DNA of 64,000 nucleotides from Streptomyces sp. cg36 (GCF_041080675.1 NZ_CP163520.1:4960001-5024000), one strand, 5' to 3'; shown: positions 35,906-45,270, counted from the stretch's first letter. Numbers and translations: made by a program. Notes: a model not told the origin generated them from the sequence alone.

Positions 35906-36706
35906 GTGCGGCTCTATGCGGCCGTCGCGGCGGGCGGGTTCCGGCGCTATACGACGTACCGGATCGCCACGGCGGCAGGGGTGTTCACCAACACCGTCTT
36001 CGGCGTGATCGTGGCGTACACCTATATGGCCCTGTGGAGCGCCCGCCCGCGTCTGGGCGGCTACGACCAGGCCGAGGCGCTCACCTATGTGTGGCTCGGC
36101 CAGGCCCTGATCATGACGGTCGCGATGATGGGCGGCGGCTTCGAGGACGAGCTCATCGAACGCATCCGTACGGGTGACATCGCGATCGACCTGTACCGCC
36201 CGGCCGACCTCCAACTGTGGTGGCTGGCGGCCGACGTGGGCCGGGCGGCCTTCCACCTCCTGGGGCGCGGCCTGGTGCCGCTGGCGTTCGGCGCGCTCGC
36301 CTTCGATCTGGCGCTGCCCGCCGACCCCCGGACCTGGCTGGCGTTCCTGCTCGCGGTCTTCCTGGGCGTCCTGGTCAGCTTCTCGATCCGCTATCTGGTG
36401 GCGCTCTCGGCGTTCTGGCTGCTGGACGGGGCGGGCGTGGCCCAGATGGCCTGGCTGGGCGGGATGTTCTTCTCCGGGATGGTGCTGCCGCTGACGGTGT
36501 TCCCGGGCGCGCTCGGCGAGGTGGCGCGGGCGCTGCCGTGGTCGGCGCTGCTCCAGGTCCCGGCGGACGTCCTGCTGGGCCGCCACACGGGCTGGGGGCT
36601 GCTGCGGGCGTACGGCTTCCAGTTCGGCTGGGCGGCGCTGCTGCTGGGCGCCGGCCGGGTGTTCCAGGCGGCGGCGACGCGCCGGGTGGTGGTCCAGGGT
36701 GGCTGA
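35906..36706 (+). CDS. ABC-2 type transporter permease 1
   Basis: A 266-residue membrane subunit with about six helices, starting 'MRLYAAVAAGGFRRYTTYRI'. It belongs to the ABC-2/DUF990 permease group that works with a second permease and an ATPase encoded downstream, probably as an exporter. Its end overlaps the next gene by 8 bases, so the genes are co-translated. The substrate is unknown. Confidence 0.85.
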   Translation: MRLYAAVAAGGFRRYTTYRIATAAGVFTNTVFGVIVAYTYMALWSARPRLGGYDQAEALTYVWLGQALIMTVAMMGGGFEDELIERIRTGDIAIDLYRPADLQLWWLAADVGRAAFHLLGRGLVPLAFGALAFDLALPADPRTWLAFLLAVFLGVLVSFSIRYLVALSAFWLLDGAGVAQMAWLGGMFFSGMVLPLTVFPGALGEVARALPWSALLQVPADVLLGRHTGWGLLRAYGFQFGWAALLLGAGRVFQAAATRRVVVQGG

Positions 36707-37595
36707 GACGGCGACGGACACGGCGGCCGGACCGTCGGCCGACCGGGGCGGGTCGGGGACGGAGGGGGCGCGCGAAGGCCGCTGGGGCGCCGCCGCCGAG
36801 GGCGTGCGCGCCTACCGGCTGATCGCGGGCATGTGGATCCGCTCCACCATGGCCTACCGCGCCTCGTTCCTGATGACGGCCTTCGGCAACTTCGCGGCGA
36901 CCGCCCTCGACTTCGTGGCGATCCTGCTGATGTTCGCGCACGTGGACGCGCTGGGCGGCTTCACCCTGCCCGAAGTGGCCTTCCTCTACGGGGCGTCGGG
37001 CGTCGCGTTCGGCCTCGCGGACCTGGTGATGGGGTCCATGGAGCGGCTCGGCCGCCGGGTGCGCGACGGCACCCTGGACACGCTGCTGGTCCGCCCGGTG
37101 CCGGTGCTCGCCCAGGTCGCCGCCGACCGGTTCGCGCTGCGCCGGCTGGGCCGCATCAGCCAGGGCCTGCTGGTGCTGGGGTACGCCGTGTGGGCCCTGG
37201 ACATCCACTGGACGCCGCTGCGGGTGCTGATCGTCCCGCTGATGCTGCTGAGCGGCGCCGCGATCTTCTCGGCGGTGTACGTGGTGGGGGCGGCGTTCCA
37301 GTTCTGGGCGCAGGACGCCTCCGAGGTGCAGAACTCCGTCACGTACGGCGGCAACACGCTGCTCCAGTACCCGCCGACGGTGTTCGCCAAGGACATGGTG
37401 CGCGGGGTGACCTTCGTGGTCCCGCTGGCCTTCGTCAACTGGCTGCCCGCGATGTACGTGCTGGGGCGCCCGTACCCGCTGGACCTGCCGGACTGGCTGG
37501 CGTTCACGCCCCCGCTGGTGGCGGCGGGCTGCTGCGCGCTGGCGGGCCTGGCGTGGCGGACGGGGCTGCGCTCGTACCGCAGTACGGGGAGTTGA
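36699..37595 (+). CDS. ABC-2 type transporter permease 2
   Basis: A 298-residue membrane subunit of the same exporter. A polar N-terminal extension of about 35 residues precedes 'AYRLIAGMWIRSTMAYRASF' and six helices. The conserved permease region 'RRVRDGTLDTLLVRPVPVLA' matches the coupling segment of the first permease ('ERIRTGDIAIDLYRPADLQL'), which shows the two are related. GTG start inside the previous gene. Confidence 0.85.
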   Translation: MAETATDTAAGPSADRGGSGTEGAREGRWGAAAEGVRAYRLIAGMWIRSTMAYRASFLMTAFGNFAATALDFVAILLMFAHVDALGGFTLPEVAFLYGASGVAFGLADLVMGSMERLGRRVRDGTLDTLLVRPVPVLAQVAADRFALRRLGRISQGLLVLGYAVWALDIHWTPLRVLIVPLMLLSGAAIFSAVYVVGAAFQFWAQDASEVQNSVTYGGNTLLQYPPTVFAKDMVRGVTFVVPLAFVNWLPAMYVLGRPYPLDLPDWLAFTPPLVAAGCCALAGLAWRTGLRSYRSTGS

Positions 37596-37648
37596 CCCGT
37601 ACCGCAGCAAGAGGGGTTGAGCGGGGGCTGTGAGCGAGGCGCGGAGAG

Positions 37649-38713
37649 GTGCGGGAGGCGGGCGTGATGGGTGTGACGGGTGATGGGGACGACGGTGTGA
37701 CGGGCAATGGTGTGACCGGCGAGACGGAGGGCCGAGTGACCGGCGGGGCGGGCGACGCGGTGATCGAACTCGACGACGTGCGGAAGGTGTTCGAGGTCCG
37801 CCGGGGCAAGGGGCGGCTGCGGAGGGGGAAGAAGGAGGTCAGGGCGGTCGACGGGATCTCCTTCACGGTCGCGCGCGGTGAGATGGTCGGCTACATCGGA
37901 CCCAACGGCGCCGGGAAGTCGACCACCATCAAGATGCTGACCGGCATCCTGACCCCGAGCGCGGGCCGGATGCGGGTGGCGGGCCTCGAACCGTCCCGGC
38001 AGCGCACCCGGCTGGCCCGTCGCATCGGCGTGGTCTTCGGTCAGCGCACCACGCTGTGGTGGGACCTGCCGCTGTACGACTCGTACCGGCTGGCCCACCG
38101 CATGTACCGCATCCCCGACGCCCGCTTCCGGGAGAACCTGGACCGCTGCGTCGAACTCCTGGACCTGGGCGCCCTGTTGGACGTGCCGGTGCGCCAGCTC
38201 TCGCTCGGCCAGCGGATGCGGGGGGACATCGCGGCGGCCCTGCTGCACGACCCGGACGTGCTGTACCTGGACGAGCCGACGATCGGCCTGGACGTGGTGA
38301 GCAAGGCGAAGGTGCGGACGTTCCTGCGCGAGCTGAACGCCGAGCGGGGGACCACGGTCCTGCTGACGACCCACGACCTGACCGACATCGAGCAGCTCTG
38401 CGCGCGCGTGATGGTCATCGACCACGGCCGCCTGGTCTACGACGGGGCGCTCGCGGGGCTGCACGAGGTGGGGGAGAGCGAGCGGACCCTGGTGGTCGAC
38501 CTGGCCCGCCCGCTCCCGCCGATCGACATCGCCCACGCGCGCGTGGTGCGAGTGGAGGGACCCCGGCAGTGGCTGGCGTTCCCGGCGACCGCGTCGGCGG
38601 CGCCGCTGGTCGCGCGGATCGCGGCGGAGTACCCGCTGGTGGACCTGTCGGTGCGGGAGCCGGACATCGAGTCGGTGATCGCGCGGATGTACGCGGACCG
38701 GGGGATGCAGTGA
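37649..38713 (+). CDS. ABC transporter ATP-binding protein of the exporter
   Basis: A 354-residue ATPase that drives the two permeases upstream. Walker A is 'GYIGPNGAGKSTTIKML', the signature is 'LSLGQRMRGDIAAALL', Walker B is 'VLYLDEPTIGLD', and the switch is 'TTHDLTDIEQLC'. The first 35 residues come from a short repeat (GTGACSGG units, 'VTGDGDDGVTGNGVTGETEG') holding several in-frame GTG/ATG codons, so the true start is uncertain; GTG at 37736 would also give a normal protein. Confidence 0.88.
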   Translation: MREAGVMGVTGDGDDGVTGNGVTGETEGRVTGGAGDAVIELDDVRKVFEVRRGKGRLRRGKKEVRAVDGISFTVARGEMVGYIGPNGAGKSTTIKMLTGILTPSAGRMRVAGLEPSRQRTRLARRIGVVFGQRTTLWWDLPLYDSYRLAHRMYRIPDARFRENLDRCVELLDLGALLDVPVRQLSLGQRMRGDIAAALLHDPDVLYLDEPTIGLDVVSKAKVRTFLRELNAERGTTVLLTTHDLTDIEQLCARVMVIDHGRLVYDGALAGLHEVGESERTLVVDLARPLPPIDIAHARVVRVEGPRQWLAFPATASAAPLVARIAAEYPLVDLSVREPDIESVIARMYADRGMQ

Positions 38714-38842
38714 GCGGACGTACGCGGACCGGGGGGCGGTGAGCGGGGGAGTGGCTCTCGTGCCGCGCGGCGGTCCGCACCTGCCCGGCTGCGGGGTGAG
38801 CGGGGGTCTGCGCGGGGCCCGGCGGTTCATTAGTCTGACCGT

Positions 38843-39565
38843 ATGACGAGTGAACCTGCGGGGGCCGGGCTTCCGGAGATGCGTGCGTCGGACGCCGAGC
38901 GGGAACGCGTGGCCGAGGCGCTGCGGGAGGCCGTGGCGGAGGGCCGACTCGACATGGAGGAGTTCGAGGAGCGCCTGGAGGCCGCCTACAAGGCGCGCAC
39001 GCACGGGGAGTTGGCCCCGCTGGTACGGGATCTGCCGGCGCCGGGCGGCGCGTCCCCGGCCTCGTCCCTCTCCCCGCTCGCGTCCTCGTCCGCGCCCGCA
39101 TCCGCGTCGGCTTCGGCCGCCTCCCCGGAGGTCGACTGGCCCTCGCGGATCGGCGGGCAGGCGACGTCCAGGGGCGCCTTCGCGCTGTGGGGCGGGTTCG
39201 GCCGCCGGGGTACGTGGACGATCGGCCCGAGGTTCACCGCGTTCGCGATGTGGGGCGGCGGCGAGATCGATCTGCGCGAGGCGCGCTTCGAGTCCCGCGA
39301 GACGGTGATCCGCTGCTTCACGATCATGGGCGGCATGGGGGTCACGGTCCCGCCCGAGCTGACCGTCCGGGTCCGCGGCTTCGGCCTGCTGGGCGGCTTC
39401 GGCGACCGGGCGACGGGCGAGGGCACCCCGGGCTCGCCGCAGGTGACCGTCACCGGATTCGCCCTGCTGGGCGGCGTCGGGGTGGAGCGCAAGCTGCGCA
39501 AGGCCGCCAAGCGGGAGCTGCGCGAACGGGACCGGGCGGACCGGAACCGCAAGGAACTGGGCTGA
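38843..39565 (+). CDS. DUF1707 domain protein with C-terminal LiaF-like domain
   Basis: A 240-residue protein. The N-terminal DUF1707 domain is 'MRASDAERERVAEALREAVA' followed by 'GRLDMEEFEERLEAAYKART'. An Ala/Ser-rich linker (about 70-100) leads to a repeated beta-type domain ('FALWGGFGRRGTWTIGPRFT', 'MWGGGEIDLREARFESRET') like the cell-wall stress LiaF C-terminal domain. No clear membrane helix is seen. Function is unknown; a role in envelope stress sensing is inferred. Confidence 0.82.
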   Translation: MTSEPAGAGLPEMRASDAERERVAEALREAVAEGRLDMEEFEERLEAAYKARTHGELAPLVRDLPAPGGASPASSLSPLASSSAPASASASAASPEVDWPSRIGGQATSRGAFALWGGFGRRGTWTIGPRFTAFAMWGGGEIDLREARFESRETVIRCFTIMGGMGVTVPPELTVRVRGFGLLGGFGDRATGEGTPGSPQVTVTGFALLGGVGVERKLRKAAKRELRERDRADRNRKELG

Positions 39566-39703
39566 GCCACCCGGCCGGGTCCCACGAACGAGTGGCCCAC
39601 CCCGCACCGGGAACTCGACGTGCGCCCCGGGAGTACCTGATGTAGGCCAGAAGGGGACGATCGCGCACGGGGTGGTGCGGGCGAGGGCGGACGGACGGAG
39701 CGA

Positions 39704-41293
39704 ATGGAACGCAGCGGAGAGGCGGACGAGGGCGGGGTTGGGGCGTCCGGGGTGCCGGGTGGGGCCGGGGGCGCCGGCACCTCCGGGTTGTCCGGGGTGC
39801 CGGGTGGGTCCGGGGTGCCCGGTGCCTCCGGGGCGTCCGGAGCGCCCGGTGCCTCCGGGGTGCCGGGTGGGGCCGGAGCGGCCGACGTGTCCGGCGTACC
39901 CGGAGGGACGGAGACGGCTGGAAGGTCGGAGGCGGCCGGGCCCACCGGGCCGTCCGGGGGCGCCGGTGCGGCGGCGGGGGCCGCGCGCGGTGGCTCGGCC
40001 GGAGGCGGTCCCAGTGCGCCGCCCCTGCCCCCCTTCTCGTACACCGAGGCGGACGAGGAGAAGCGCCGAGGCGTGCGCCGGATGAAGGCCACGGCGACGG
40101 GGCTGCTGCTCTTCGTGGCGCTGGTCTTCGCCCTCGCGACCTGGGCGGACCGTTCGGGCGCGGGCCCGTGGGCGGCGTACGTCGCGGCGGCGGCCGAGGC
40201 GGGCATGGTGGGCGCGCTGGCGGACTGGTTCGCGGTGACGGCCCTGTTCCGCCACCCGCTGGGCGTCCCCATCCCGCACACCGCGATCATCCCGAACAAG
40301 AAGGACCAACTGGGCGAGTCGCTGGGCCAGTTCGTCGGGGAGAACTTCCTGTCCCCGGAGGTGGTGCGCACCAGGCTGGGCGCGCTGGGCATCGGCGGCC
40401 GGGTCGGCGTCTGGCTCGCGGACCCGGCGCACGCCGACCGGGTGACGTCCGAGCTGGCCACGGCCCTGCGCGGAGCCCTGACGGTCCTGCGGGACTCGGA
40501 CGTACAGGCGGTGGTCGGCGAGGCCATCACCCGCCGCGCGGACGCGGCGGAGATCGCCCCGGGCATGGGCAAGACCCTGGAGAAGGTGGTCGCGGACGGC
40601 GGCCACCGCCGGGTGGTGGACCTGGTGTGCGCGCGGGCCCACGACTGGCTGGTGCTGCACGGGGACTCGGTGATGGACGCGGTGCAGGGCGGCGCGCCGG
40701 GCTGGACGCCCCGCTTCGTGGACCGCAAGGTCGGCGAGCGCGTCTACAAGGAGCTGCTCCGCTTCGTCACGGAGATGCGGGACATGCCGTCGCACCCCGC
40801 GCGCGGGGCGCTGGACCGCTTCCTGGCGGACTTCGCGGCGGACCTCCAGTCGGACACGGAGACGCGCGCGAAGGTGGAGCGCCTGAAGTCGGAGGTGCTG
40901 GCGCGCCCGGAGATCCAGGACGTCATCGCCTCGGCGTGGTCCTCGGTCCGTACGATGATCATCGCGGCGGCGGAGGACGAACGCAGCGAGCTGCGCCTGC
41001 GCGCCCGCGCGTCCCTGCTGGCCCTGGGCAACCGCCTGGCCACCGACGCCCGGCTCCAGTCGAAGGTGGACGGCTGGCTCCAGGACGCGGCGGCGTACGT
41101 GGTCTCGACGTACCGAGCGGAGATCACGTCGCTGATCACCGACACGGTCCGCTCCTGGGACGCCACGGACACCTCCCGCAAGATCGAGGCCCACATCGGC
41201 CGCGACCTCCAGTTCATCCGGATCAACGGCACGGTGGTGGGGGCGCTGGCGGGCCTGGTGATCTTCGCGGTGGCGAGGGGGTTCGGGGGGTAG
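39704..41293 (+). CDS. DUF445 membrane protein with collagen-like Gly-rich N-terminus
   Basis: A 529-residue protein of the DUF445/YheB-like family. Residues about 10-100 are a low-complexity Gly-x-x region ('GVPGGSGVPGASGASGAPGA'). A membrane helix follows ('ATGLLLFVALVFALATWA'), then the family core 'GALADWFAVTALFRHPLGVP' and 'IPHTAIIPNKKDQLGESLGQ', a long helical domain, and a last helix 'GTVVGALAGLVIFAVARGFG'. Its function is unknown. The Gly-rich part is an actinobacterial addition to the family. Confidence 0.87.
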   Translation: MERSGEADEGGVGASGVPGGAGGAGTSGLSGVPGGSGVPGASGASGAPGASGVPGGAGAADVSGVPGGTETAGRSEAAGPTGPSGGAGAAAGAARGGSAGGGPSAPPLPPFSYTEADEEKRRGVRRMKATATGLLLFVALVFALATWADRSGAGPWAAYVAAAAEAGMVGALADWFAVTALFRHPLGVPIPHTAIIPNKKDQLGESLGQFVGENFLSPEVVRTRLGALGIGGRVGVWLADPAHADRVTSELATALRGALTVLRDSDVQAVVGEAITRRADAAEIAPGMGKTLEKVVADGGHRRVVDLVCARAHDWLVLHGDSVMDAVQGGAPGWTPRFVDRKVGERVYKELLRFVTEMRDMPSHPARGALDRFLADFAADLQSDTETRAKVERLKSEVLARPEIQDVIASAWSSVRTMIIAAAEDERSELRLRARASLLALGNRLATDARLQSKVDGWLQDAAAYVVSTYRAEITSLITDTVRSWDATDTSRKIEAHIGRDLQFIRINGTVVGALAGLVIFAVARGFGG

Positions 41294-41628
41294 GGCTGCC
41301 GGGGCTCCGGGAGAACGGGCTCGCGGGCCGGCGCGGGAGAGCGCATGGCGGCAGGGCTGTCTCCCGCTGGGCGCGTGACGGCGCCACCGTCCCCCGCTGG
41401 GCGCGTGACCGCAGTCCTGTCCCTGCTCTGCGTGGCCACGCACCCAGCCGGTCCAACCTGCGGGGAGTCGCAGTGTGCACCGTTACGTACGTGAGAGTCG
41501 CCGGGGGCGTTCAGACGGTTCCCGGATGGCGGGGAACATTTTTCGGGGGTGAGGGGGAGCCCCGGCCGAGCCCCCGCCCCCCACCCCTGCCCGGCGTTCA
41601 CTTGCCCTGCCCTGCCCTGCCAGTCCGC
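41294..41628. other. 335-bp intergenic region with a short duplicated block
   Basis: No gene is seen. A 17-base block, CCCGCTGGGCGCGTGAC, occurs twice near 41363 and 41393, and three CTGCCCTGCC-like units lie near 41605-41625. It separates two convergent genes. Confidence 0.4.
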
Positions 41629-41931
41629 TCAGGCGCCCTTGCGGGTGACGGCCCAGGAGGCGGCGGCGACCCCGCCGGCCACGGCGAACACGGAGGGCCA
41701 GGCGCCGACCTTCTTGGCGAGCGGATGCGACCCGGCGAACGCGGCGACGTAGGCCGTGGTCAGCCCGACCGCAGCCTTGGTCCCGGCGGTCCGCCGCCAC
41801 TCCCGCGCGGCCACGGCACCGGCGGCGGCCAGCGCCACCCCACCGAGCGGCCGCTTCCGCGTCCACCGAGCGGTGGCATACCCCCCGACAAGCCCACCTG
41901 CGGCTATAGCTGCTGCGGGAACCTTGGCCAT
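41629..41931 (-). CDS. small membrane protein, function unknown
   Basis: A 100-residue very Ala/Gly-rich protein with two or three hydrophobic stretches ('AAAIAAGGLVGGYATARW', 'PSVFAVAGGVAAASWAV') and basic loops. No domain is recognised. ATG 41931 follows GGAGGCAG. The neighbouring restriction-modification genes begin about 90 bases away, so this gene marks the left edge of that island. Confidence 0.65.
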   Translation of the reverse strand: MAKVPAAAIAAGGLVGGYATARWTRKRPLGGVALAAAGAVAAREWRRTAGTKAAVGLTTAYVAAFAGSHPLAKKVGAWPSVFAVAGGVAAASWAVTRKGA

Positions 41932-42022
41932 GTCTGCCTCCTGCGCCTGATCGGACTGTCCGGTCCGAGAGTAATAGGGGGCTTCCTGGGACCCTCAGCC
42001 GGGCGAACGGCAGTGCGCTGGA

Positions 42023-42778
42023 CTAATCCTTGATCTCCGGACTCAAGGCTTTCGCGATTTCCGCCCGTACAGCAGCAGGTGTGCGCCATGATTCGCCGCG
42101 ATGGCTCGTGTGGCACATGCGGTGGCAGTTGGAACACAGGAATGCCAGATCCTCTAGCCGTGTCTCGCGAGGACCCGAGATGTGGAGAGGCAGGGTGTGG
42201 TGCACCTCGATGTAGTCCTTGCCGAGCTCCCCGTACGTCCGCTCGAAATGGAACGCGCAGACCTCGCACTGCAGAGGCTGGCCGAGGCGGCGGGCCTGGG
42301 CGATCTTCCGCTGGCGCAGCTTGGGACTGCGCTCCCGGTAGATGGCCCAGCGGGCCAGAAGGCGCCCCTCGGCAGCGGTGGTGCCGTCCTCCGCGACCTC
42401 GCCGGGCTGCTCGGGGATCCGGACCAGTGCACCAGAACCGATACCGTCCTCGATCCCCCGAGCCGCTTCGAGCATGGCGGCCTCGTGATCGATGAACGCT
42501 TTGATGATCTCTTTGTCGGCCTTCCCGCCCTTGGTGCGCTTGCCGGCGTAGTCCGGGTGATTGGTCGCCAGATCGGTCGTCTTGCGGCTCACGCTGCCCA
42601 CCGAGCGGTACTGGGGCAGCGCGTTGGCAATGCCTTCGTGCAGGGGAAGGGAGCGCAAGAGGTCCGACAGCTCCTGGACGGCGGGGTCCCCTTCCCGGAG
42701 CTCGCGCCAGCCGTTCTTCACGACGAGTGCACACGCCAGGACCAGCTCGTCCCGGGTCCACGCAGGGCTACGAAGCAT
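42023..42778 (-). CDS. HNH endonuclease, McrA-like
   Basis: A 251-residue nuclease. The N-terminal part ('SPAWTRDELVLACALVVKNG' and 'RSVGSVSRKTTDLATNHPDY') resembles the DNA-reading region of McrA-type proteins. The HNH core is 'LQCEVCAFHFERTYG' and 'YIEVHHTLPLH', then 'LAFLCSNCHRMCH', with four zinc cysteines. Such proteins may cut modified DNA (type IV) or act as the nuclease of an R-M island. It is divergent from the methyltransferase gene. Confidence 0.85.
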   Translation of the reverse strand: MLRSPAWTRDELVLACALVVKNGWRELREGDPAVQELSDLLRSLPLHEGIANALPQYRSVGSVSRKTTDLATNHPDYAGKRTKGGKADKEIIKAFIDHEAAMLEAARGIEDGIGSGALVRIPEQPGEVAEDGTTAAEGRLLARWAIYRERSPKLRQRKIAQARRLGQPLQCEVCAFHFERTYGELGKDYIEVHHTLPLHISGPRETRLEDLAFLCSNCHRMCHTSHRGESWRTPAAVRAEIAKALSPEIKD

Positions 42779-42939
42779 GAGCCATATCGTATGAGTGTTC
42801 GGTGGGGCGGGGGGTGTGTTCAGGGAACTGAGTTCCGTGCTGCAAGATTGGTGCAGTCCCGTTGTCAGTGGGTTCTGTCACCCTCTGTGATGGCAGGTCA
42901 CGTGGAGTGGCTGTCGTCGTTTGATCGGAAGGAGGGGGC

Positions 42940-43992
42940 ATGATCCGCACCAATGATCTGAAGTACAAGTCCGTGGAGATCTGTGCCGGCGCCGGAGGCC
43001 AGGCCGTCGGTCTGCACCACGCGGGCTTCAAGCACGTTGCCTTGATCGAGATCGACAAGGATGCGTGCACCACGCTGGAGGCTAACACCGGCGAGGATGC
43101 CGAATGGGCAGGCTGCAGGGTCATCCAGGCAGATCTGAGGGCCTTTGACCCCAGTGGGCTCGGTCTGGAACCCGGGGAGCTCGACCTGCTGGCCGGCGGC
43201 GTCCCGTGCCCTCCTTTCTCGGCGGCGGGAAAGCAGCTCGGCCGGGACGACGAGCGCGATCTCTTTCCGGTCATGCTCGAGCTCGTCGAACACCTTGCCC
43301 CCAAAGCCGTGATGATCGAGAACGTCCGCGGTCTGGTGGACCAGAAGTTCGCCAGCTACCGCGAGGAGATCATCAAGAAGCTCGAATCCCTGGGGTACGA
43401 GGAGTGCTACTGGGAGGTGCTGGAGGCCAAGAGGTACGGCGTCCCCCAGCTGCGCCCCAGGGCCATCCTGGTTGCGATGAAGCCGGAGTACGCCCGGCAC
43501 TTCGAGCACACCAAGCCCGAGCCGCGCCCGGAGCTCTCGGTGGGTGAGGCGCTGGAGGACACGATGCGCGCCCGGTTCGAGGCGGTTGCCGACGACCCGA
43601 GGGCCGAGAAGGCGTTCAAGAACTGGTACGAGAAGGCGCAGGAAGGCGTCGCTCCGACCCTCGTTGGCGGCTCGAAGAAGCACGGCGGCGCCGATCTCGG
43701 TCCGACGCGCGCAAAGCGGGCGTGGGCCGACTTGGGCGTGTGCGGTATGGGCGTGGCGAATGACCCCAAGGACCTCAAGGACAAGGAGCGCGACCTCTTC
43801 GCGGAGGCGGGCCCCAAGCTCACGGTGGAGCAGGCCGCCCTCATCCAGGGGTTCCCGGGCGACTGGAAGTTCAGCGGCCGGAAGACGGCCGCCTACCGGC
43901 AGGTCGGGAATGCCTTCCCGCCGCCCGTGGCGCAGGCGGTAGGGGAGCAGATTTACGCGGCGTTCGAAGCTGCGGAGAAGAACGGCAAGTAG
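42940..43992 (+). CDS. DNA (cytosine-5) methyltransferase, probably NaeI-type (GCCGGC)
   Basis: A 350-residue C5-cytosine methyltransferase. Motif I is 'VEICAGAGGQAVGLHHAGF', motif IV has the catalytic C90 in 'GGVPCPPFSAAGKQL', motif VI is 'AVMIENVRGL', motif VIII is 'QLRPRAILVAM', and motifs IX-X end in 'RQVGNAFPPPVAQAVG'. ATG 42940 follows a strong GGAAGGAGGGGG site. Its partner is the NaeI-like endonuclease in the same island, so GCCGGC is the likely target (inference). Its stop is 4 bases from the convergent vsr stop. Confidence 0.93.
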   Translation: MIRTNDLKYKSVEICAGAGGQAVGLHHAGFKHVALIEIDKDACTTLEANTGEDAEWAGCRVIQADLRAFDPSGLGLEPGELDLLAGGVPCPPFSAAGKQLGRDDERDLFPVMLELVEHLAPKAVMIENVRGLVDQKFASYREEIIKKLESLGYEECYWEVLEAKRYGVPQLRPRAILVAMKPEYARHFEHTKPEPRPELSVGEALEDTMRARFEAVADDPRAEKAFKNWYEKAQEGVAPTLVGGSKKHGGADLGPTRAKRAWADLGVCGMGVANDPKDLKDKERDLFAEAGPKLTVEQAALIQGFPGDWKFSGRKTAAYRQVGNAFPPPVAQAVGEQIYAAFEAAEKNGK

Positions 43993-43996
43993 GCCG

Positions 43997-44446
43997 TCAC
44001 CTGCCTTCTGCTCGCAGCCGGCTCACGGCCGCCGCGATCCTGACGGCGCAGTCCTCCGGCGGTTCGTGTTCCCAGAACCGCAGCACGGTCCAGCCGGCTT
44101 CTTTGAGCTGTTGGTCGGTGTCCCGGTCGCGCGCCATGTTGCGGGCTACCTTGTCCGACCAATAGCCAGGGTTGGTCTTCGGGGGGACGTAGTGCTCGGG
44201 GCATCCGTGCCAATAGCAGCCGTCCACGAACACTGCCAGCTTCGCGGGGCGGAAGACCACGTCCGCGGTTCGGCGCAGCCCGGGTAGCGGCTTGGCCGCT
44301 ACCCGGTAGCGCAGTCCACGGGCGTGCAGAAGGCTGCGGATCAGCCGTTCCGGTTTGGTGTCGCGGCTGCGGATGGCCTGCATGTTGCGCCGACGGGCCT
44401 CCGAGGAGGCCCATGACCCCTCGGGGGGAGTCCAGTTCTCGGTCAT
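43997..44446 (-). CDS. vsr: very short patch repair endonuclease (Vsr)
   Basis: A 149-residue mismatch nuclease that nicks at T:G mismatches produced when 5-methylcytosine deaminates. Family signatures are 'RRNMQAIRSRDTKPERLIRS', 'LAVFVDGCYWHGCPEHYVPP' (catalytic Asp) and 'GWTVLRFWEHEP'. It sits between the methyltransferase and the nucleases, the normal place for a Vsr that protects the methylated site. It starts 5 bases after the upstream HNH gene. Confidence 0.95.
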   Translation of the reverse strand: MTENWTPPEGSWASSEARRRNMQAIRSRDTKPERLIRSLLHARGLRYRVAAKPLPGLRRTADVVFRPAKLAVFVDGCYWHGCPEHYVPPKTNPGYWSDKVARNMARDRDTDQQLKEAGWTVLRFWEHEPPEDCAVRIAAAVSRLRAEGR

Positions 44447-44451
44447 CCCGG

Positions 44452-45270
44452 CTATTGCCTGCTCTGCTTGCGCTTAGCGGCTGCGGCGATCGAGCCCTCT
44501 GGCCAGGGTTCCCAGCGAGTCAGCCGGTACTCGGAAAGGGCGCGGCGCCCGCCTTTGGGGCGAATGACACGGTTCTCGTAATCCCAGCCGAGATTCCGAA
44601 GTTCTCGGAGCCGTCGCTGCCAGTCGTCTTGGTACTGCCGCATGGAAGCGACTACGCCGATGAGATCTGCGGGGACCCACTGGCCGTCCAGGGCCTTCAG
44701 GAGCTCGCCGATCCTGCCGTGGGGCTCGTCGTGCTGAACCGCCGAGCGGATCTGTTCGGCGTACGGGTCGTATGTTGCGTAGAAGTCCCGCTTCTCTGCG
44801 TTGCACTGCTCGCACAGGGGCTGGAGGTTTTCCAGCTCGTTGTCGCCGCCCCAAGCGACGGGGATCTTGTGATCCACGACTAGTTTCACGTGGTCATTCA
44901 GGGGGGTGTTTCCGCACTGGGCGCATCGCTGAGGTGCAAGAACCTGAGCTCTGATGGGCCCCTTTATGTTCTGGCGCATCCCTCCGGCGGTGACTGGCTT
45001 CCAGCCTTCGAGCCTGTACCGGTGCAGCCGGCCGTCTCGGTATCGCTGGACGACGAAGCAGTCCCGCAGTGAGCGGAGCCGCCGCATGGCCTCCGACTGC
45101 GATTCCCCGAACTGTTCCGCGATGAACGAATGGATTTCCTCGGTGGAGGGCGGTGAGCCCCGTCGCTCGTAGAGGAACCCGTACAAGCGGCGCACGCTCT
45201 CCAGGGGGAGCAGCGCGCGGATTTCGGAGGAATCCGGTTCAGGGAGCGGGCGTTCAGCGTCTACGGGCAT
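44452..45270 (-). CDS. HNH endonuclease of the R-M island
   Basis: A protein of about 272 residues (309 if the upstream ATG at 45381 is used, overlapping the NaeI-like gene by 65 bases). ATG 45270 avoids the overlap, but neither start has a good ribosome site. An N-terminal helical part ('SVRRLYGFLYERRGSPPSTE') may be a winged helix. The HNH core is 'RCAQCGNTPLNDHVKLVVDH' then 'GGDNELENLQPLCEQCNAEK'. The C-terminus ('WQRRLRELRNLGWDYENRVI') looks DNA-binding. It lies between the NaeI-like gene and vsr in one operon. Confidence 0.82.
   Translation of the reverse strand: MPVDAERPLPEPDSSEIRALLPLESVRRLYGFLYERRGSPPSTEEIHSFIAEQFGESQSEAMRRLRSLRDCFVVQRYRDGRLHRYRLEGWKPVTAGGMRQNIKGPIRAQVLAPQRCAQCGNTPLNDHVKLVVDHKIPVAWGGDNELENLQPLCEQCNAEKRDFYATYDPYAEQIRSAVQHDEPHGRIGELLKALDGQWVPADLIGVVASMRQYQDDWQRRLRELRNLGWDYENRVIRPKGGRRALSEYRLTRWEPWPEGSIAAAAKRKQSRQ

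Noticed and set aside
36986..41443. A 1485-codon open frame on the minus strand opposite the ABC exporter, DUF1707 and DUF445 genes
   Set aside because: It is antisense to four clearly real genes, its translation is Arg/Pro/Gly/His/Ala-rich without domains, and long spurious frames are expected in DNA of this GC content.
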